A stretch of DNA of 64,000 nt from positions 238,605 through 302,604 of the forward strand of contig JAEWAY010000022.1 of the NCBI GenBank assembly GCA_023391415.1, in the 5' to 3' direction. Origin of the DNA: Bacteroidota bacterium (GTDB lineage: Bacteria > Bacteroidota > Bacteroidia > Cytophagales > Cytophagaceae). This document shows, in pieces, positions 61,463 through 64,000 of the stretch. Below the pieces are notes generated by a model. The model made no database searches. It saw nothing but the letters and a program-made list of their open reading frames with translations, and was not told the origin of the DNA. Each line of letters starts with the position of its first letter. Position 1 is the stretch's first letter. Both the position numbers and the translations under genes were made by a program.

Positions 61463-63010
61463 ATGCAGTCATCAGACTTTCTTACCATTTTAGGATTAGC
61501 ACTTGCAGTTTGGGCAATCATTCCAAGTAAAGAAAGACGATTCATTCTGCTCTTCTTTTCAAAGTTTGAACTTGGTGTTTTGACCGCATCTCTTTTCATC
61601 ATTCACTACTTGATGTCATTTGACTGGCTACTTGCTAACTGGTTTTCCTGCCTTTCTTTCTTCACAATTGATAAAGGTCTTCCAAGTTCAACCTGGGCTT
61701 ACATTCTTGCCCTTACAATTATTTTCTATCCAATCATCAAAGTTACTTTCGGCTACTTTTCTCCAAGCCGATTAAGAAATACCATTTCACTTTATGAAAC
61801 TTATTTGAAAGAAAATGAGATTGACCTATTGGTAAATTACGTAAGCAAGTATCACATTGCTGACATCAAGAAATATCTTCAAGGCATTTCTCACCTACCA
61901 CAAAAAGAAAACATTGACATAATACTGAGAAGGAGAACTGATAAAGACAAAGCGTATGACAAATTGGTAAAACCTCAGAGAATTTTGTTTGCTTCTAGGG
62001 TTTATGGACATATCATTCAAAATGAAAACTTTGTTCGCAAATCAGCAAATAAATATCCTGAACTTTTTGCAATTGCTTTTAGTGGAATGGAAACTAAAGA
62101 ATCTTCAAACGAAGACCTTGTTAAACTTTTTATTGAGTGCTTATTTGAGAACAAAAACCAATTGCTTGTTCAAGAATTAAAAGTCATGAGTGGGGCAAAC
62201 TCATCCGTTTTAGAAATGAACCAGAATTATGACATTCCAATTTTGTTTTCACTCTTCGCACATACCAAAGCAGCAGCAGGCAATTATGTTTGGTATCCAG
62301 TTGGAGAGGGAGCAGTTAAGTCATTGAAACATGACACCAAACAAAAGGAGTTCCTTATAAAAAAATATGACCATGATTTAGAATCTGAACTTTGGAATCA
62401 AAAAGTTTACATTGCAATAGTTTACCTCAACTATATGGTAAGAGAAACTATATATCGAGATAGTGAATGGCACATGTGGCTTTTTTATTATAGACATTTT
62501 ACAGACGATTTAATTGAAATTATTCCAGCTCAAAATGAGTATGACGGAGACTCAGAATATCCATCGTTTGCTCACAAAGTGATTTATGAGCAATTTTCAA
62601 TAATGACTGACTGGCTTGACTTAGCAAAAGAACAGGAAACAGAACACCGTGTCATTGATACTATCAGGTGTTTGGGCTGGTGTATAAATTCTATTTACCA
62701 AGCAGACAATTCAAAAATTTCTGTGGGGTTTAAGAGACGGCAACTTGACTTAATTCTATCAATCTATTTTAAGTTTTCACATTCTCCCGACAACATTGCA
62801 GCAACTACAGCAAGACAATGGTTGGAGAGATTATTTTTAAATCCAAAAGGTGTTGACTATGGAACTCCAGTGAGAACGAATGAATACTTAACAGCTTTAC
62901 AAGATGCTTGGGATGAATTTGACAAAGTTCCTTATCAATATCATGAGGACAATGGTTCAATTCAACATTTCGTGGCAACAGTAATAACACCAATCGGCCT
63001 TAATGAATAA
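61463..63010 (+). CDS. Unrecognised membrane-anchored protein of the island
   Basis: A 515-residue protein I cannot place in a family. Residues 5-110 hold about three hydrophobic segments (FLTILGLALAVWAIIP, LGVLTASLFIIHYLMSF, WAYILALTIIFYPIIKV). A cytosolic helical domain of about 400 residues follows, with many charged and aromatic residues (YVWYPVGEGAVKSLKH, WHMWLFYYRHFTDDLIEIIP) and no catalytic motif that I can see. It is flanked on both sides by related palindromic spacers and so looks like a cassette. A sensor or effector of a defence system is possible but not shown. Confidence 0.8.
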   Translation: MQSSDFLTILGLALAVWAIIPSKERRFILLFFSKFELGVLTASLFIIHYLMSFDWLLANWFSCLSFFTIDKGLPSSTWAYILALTIIFYPIIKVTFGYFSPSRLRNTISLYETYLKENEIDLLVNYVSKYHIADIKKYLQGISHLPQKENIDIILRRRTDKDKAYDKLVKPQRILFASRVYGHIIQNENFVRKSANKYPELFAIAFSGMETKESSNEDLVKLFIECLFENKNQLLVQELKVMSGANSSVLEMNQNYDIPILFSLFAHTKAAAGNYVWYPVGEGAVKSLKHDTKQKEFLIKKYDHDLESELWNQKVYIAIVYLNYMVRETIYRDSEWHMWLFYYRHFTDDLIEIIPAQNEYDGDSEYPSFAHKVIYEQFSIMTDWLDLAKEQETEHRVIDTIRCLGWCINSIYQADNSKISVGFKRRQLDLILSIYFKFSHSPDNIAATTARQWLERLFLNPKGVDYGTPVRTNEYLTALQDAWDEFDKVPYQYHEDNGSIQHFVATVITPIGLNE

Positions 63011-63041
63011 TTCAATGACACGCCTTCGGAAAGACAACAGG

Positions 63042-63135
63042 GCAGCACACAACACGGGTTTTGCGTCAGGCGGGTTGACGTGCAAACTTGAAGTTTTGTA
63101 CTCCGAAACCCACCACTTCGCCAAACGTTAGCTGC
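63042..63135. repeat. Imperfect palindromic spacer, copy 2 (attC-like)
   Basis: A 94-base imperfect palindrome. The ends GCAGC (63042-63046) and GCTGC (63131-63135) pair, as do GGGTT (63072-63076) with AACCC (63107-63111) and the centre CAAAC/GTTTTG around TTGAA, with mismatches between. Edge sequences ACACAAC and GTTAGCT are close to, but do not match, the RYYYAAC/GTTRRRY boxes of integron attC sites. It is related to copy 1. Confidence 0.7.
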
Positions 63136-63172
63136 AAGACTGCGAAACGACAACAACAAGCAATAACTATAT

Positions 63173-63661
63173 ATGGGAACAACAATAACGGATTATATTA
63201 ATGTGACAGAAAAGTTAAAGGAACTTGATCTGAATAATGTTGAAACTATTACTCTACTACCTTTTAATTTTGACACGGTTGCCAAAAAAGAAGACCTTAT
63301 TTACGATAATTCGGTAAAGACAATTCGAACTTTATTGAGAAACGCAGAATTGCCGGACGAAAGAATTGAAAAGACGGCTGAAACTATCGGTTACAGACAA
63401 CTCAATCACTTTGAATGGTTAGCACCAACATTCTTTGTAACATACTCAGTATTGTCGCAAAACCCGAATATGGTAAGTGTTGCATTAAGTGTAGTTGCCA
63501 GCTATTTGACAGACTTCTTTAAAGGAATGAGTGGAGATAAGAAGGTGAAAATTGACATTATTGTTGAGAAAGAAAAGGGGAAAACGTATAAGAAAATAAC
63601 TTACGAAGGAGATGGAAAAGGTCTTGATGAATTAGCGGAAATCGTAAAAAATATAAAGTAA
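63173..63661 (+). CDS. Small island protein, possible effector-associated (EACC1-like) component
   Basis: A 162-residue protein. The N-terminal half is helical and charged. A moderately hydrophobic segment (APTFFVTYSVLSQNPNMVSV, near residues 85-104, then SVVASYLTDFF) is followed by a strand-rich tail KVKIDIIVEKEKGKTYKKIT with EGDGKGLDELAEIVKNI at the end. A helical segment followed by such a small alpha/beta tail resembles effector-associated constant components of conflict systems, but the match is by style only. Its stop overlaps the start of the next gene (TAATG), so the two work as a pair. Confidence 0.7.
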   Translation: MGTTITDYINVTEKLKELDLNNVETITLLPFNFDTVAKKEDLIYDNSVKTIRTLLRNAELPDERIEKTAETIGYRQLNHFEWLAPTFFVTYSVLSQNPNMVSVALSVVASYLTDFFKGMSGDKKVKIDIIVEKEKGKTYKKITYEGDGKGLDELAEIVKNIK

Positions 63662-63882
63662 TGAGTGAACGCCTAAATAAATTCCTAGACCATTTTGATA
63701 GCATAGTTCACAGTTGTCAAAAATTTGCATTTATATCTCGTGGACAGGAATTTCAGGAAGATGCTTGCGAACAATTAGATGAGCTAAAAAAAGAAATTTT
63801 GACATTTAAGGATGAAATGATTGAACAACAAGACGAAGTATCAGCAAATACTCTTCTGAGTCTTGAGGAAATGGTGTCCTAG
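63661..63882 (+). CDS. Small helical partner protein, 3' end replaced by an IS
   Basis: A 73-residue charged helical protein (for example ACEQLDELKKEILTFKDEMI), probably a coiled coil. It starts in the stop of the preceding gene and is translationally coupled to it. The last codons GTG-TCC-TAG read into the left end of an IS3-like element starting near 63875, so the natural C-terminus is lost and the present stop belongs to the IS. The original protein may have been longer. Confidence 0.6.
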   Translation: MSERLNKFLDHFDSIVHSCQKFAFISRGQEFQEDACEQLDELKKEILTFKDEMIEQQDEVSANTLLSLEEMVS

Positions 63883-64000
63883 CCCCCTAATGAACTGGAC
63901 TAAATTTGGGAAATAATTTAGTAGAGTTAATTTAGTAAATGAAATGGGAAAAACAAGAAGACATTTTAGTGTAGAACAGAAGATGCAGATCCTTCGTGAA
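63875..64000 (+). mobile_element. IS3-family insertion sequence, left end (runs off the window)
   Basis: The terminal sequence TGTCCTAGCCCCC, then TGGACTAAATT, resembles the left inverted repeat of IS3-family (IS150-like) elements. A transposase reading frame starts about 70 bases inside. The right end lies outside the window, so target duplication cannot be checked. Confidence 0.75.
63944..64000 (+). CDS. IS3-family transposase (orfA), first 19 codons
   Basis: The frame MGKTRRHFSVEQKMQILRE is the usual opening of an IS3-family OrfA helix-turn-helix protein (the F-S-x-E-x-K-x-x-I/V-L pattern). It is cut by the right edge of the window. The element probably also carries the DDE transposase orfB beyond it. 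Confidence 0.8.
   Translation, partial: MGKTRRHFSVEQKMQILRE

Noticed and set aside
61276..63135. True integron attC array
   Set aside because: Palindromic spacers are attC-like, but the conserved edge boxes do not match and no IntI gene is visible; kept only as a cassette-like hypothesis.
1..64000. CRISPR array or rRNA operon
   Set aside because: No regularly spaced direct repeats and no rRNA-like sequence were seen; only one tRNA was found.

Overview
The window is chromosomal DNA of a Bacteroidota bacterium, most likely of the order Cytophagales. The signs are a secreted subtilase ending in a type IX secretion sorting domain, several promoters of the Bacteroidota type (TAnnTTTG at -7), a 7TM-DISM histidine kinase, a LytS/LytTR pair, DUF4292 and DUF721 proteins, a single-chain glycyl-tRNA synthetase and few Shine-Dalgarno sequences. 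Positions 1-59400 are ordinary core genome; 59400-64000 is an AT-rich accessory island.

Layout. 1-2300: start of der (left edge), a small conserved protein, lipB and a YraN protein. 2342-9870: manA, then the glutamate synthase operon gltB-gltD, with a long AT-rich leader before gltB and a terminator after gltD. 10131-15430: recF with a DciA-like DUF721 gene, pdhA, a membrane-anchored TPR protein, ribH-lysC. 15481-22954: recX, an MFS exporter, a glycosyltransferase/O-antigen-ligase pair, rhomboid, purU, radA, a DUF2179 protein. 22994-30513: two small envelope proteins, a pyridine-nucleotide oxidoreductase without the family's redox cysteines, a 7TM histidine kinase, a membrane endonuclease/phosphatase-fold protein and hemH. 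30758-41982: glyS, T9SS subtilase, SGNH hydrolase, ribD, a very large SF1 helicase with an overlapping lipoprotein-like gene, DUF486. 42182-46135: LytS/LytTR two-component system and a CPA2 cation/proton antiporter preceded by a structured leader. 46384-55137: a minus-strand envelope cluster (VC0807-like membrane protein, EnvC-like coiled-coil protein, DUF4292 lipoprotein, TPR lipoprotein, sugar nucleotidyltransferase, dut, Wzx-type flippase) and an enoyl-CoA hydratase. 55253-59031: a CheY-like regulator, an aldehyde dehydrogenase and a DegP/HtrA protease.

A tRNA-Asn gene (59275-59348) and its terminator close the core part. Directly after it lies a frameshifted tail of a serine recombinase. 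Then come a PD-(D/E)XK nuclease-fold gene, an unrecognised 515-residue membrane protein flanked by two related imperfect palindromes (cassette-like), and a two-gene unit whose second gene runs into the left end of an IS3-family element at the right edge. The tRNA neighbour, recombinase remnant, base composition, repeat-bounded genes and IS all point to a mobile or defence-type island, and this is the most likely place for an undescribed system. The function of the island genes is inferred only.
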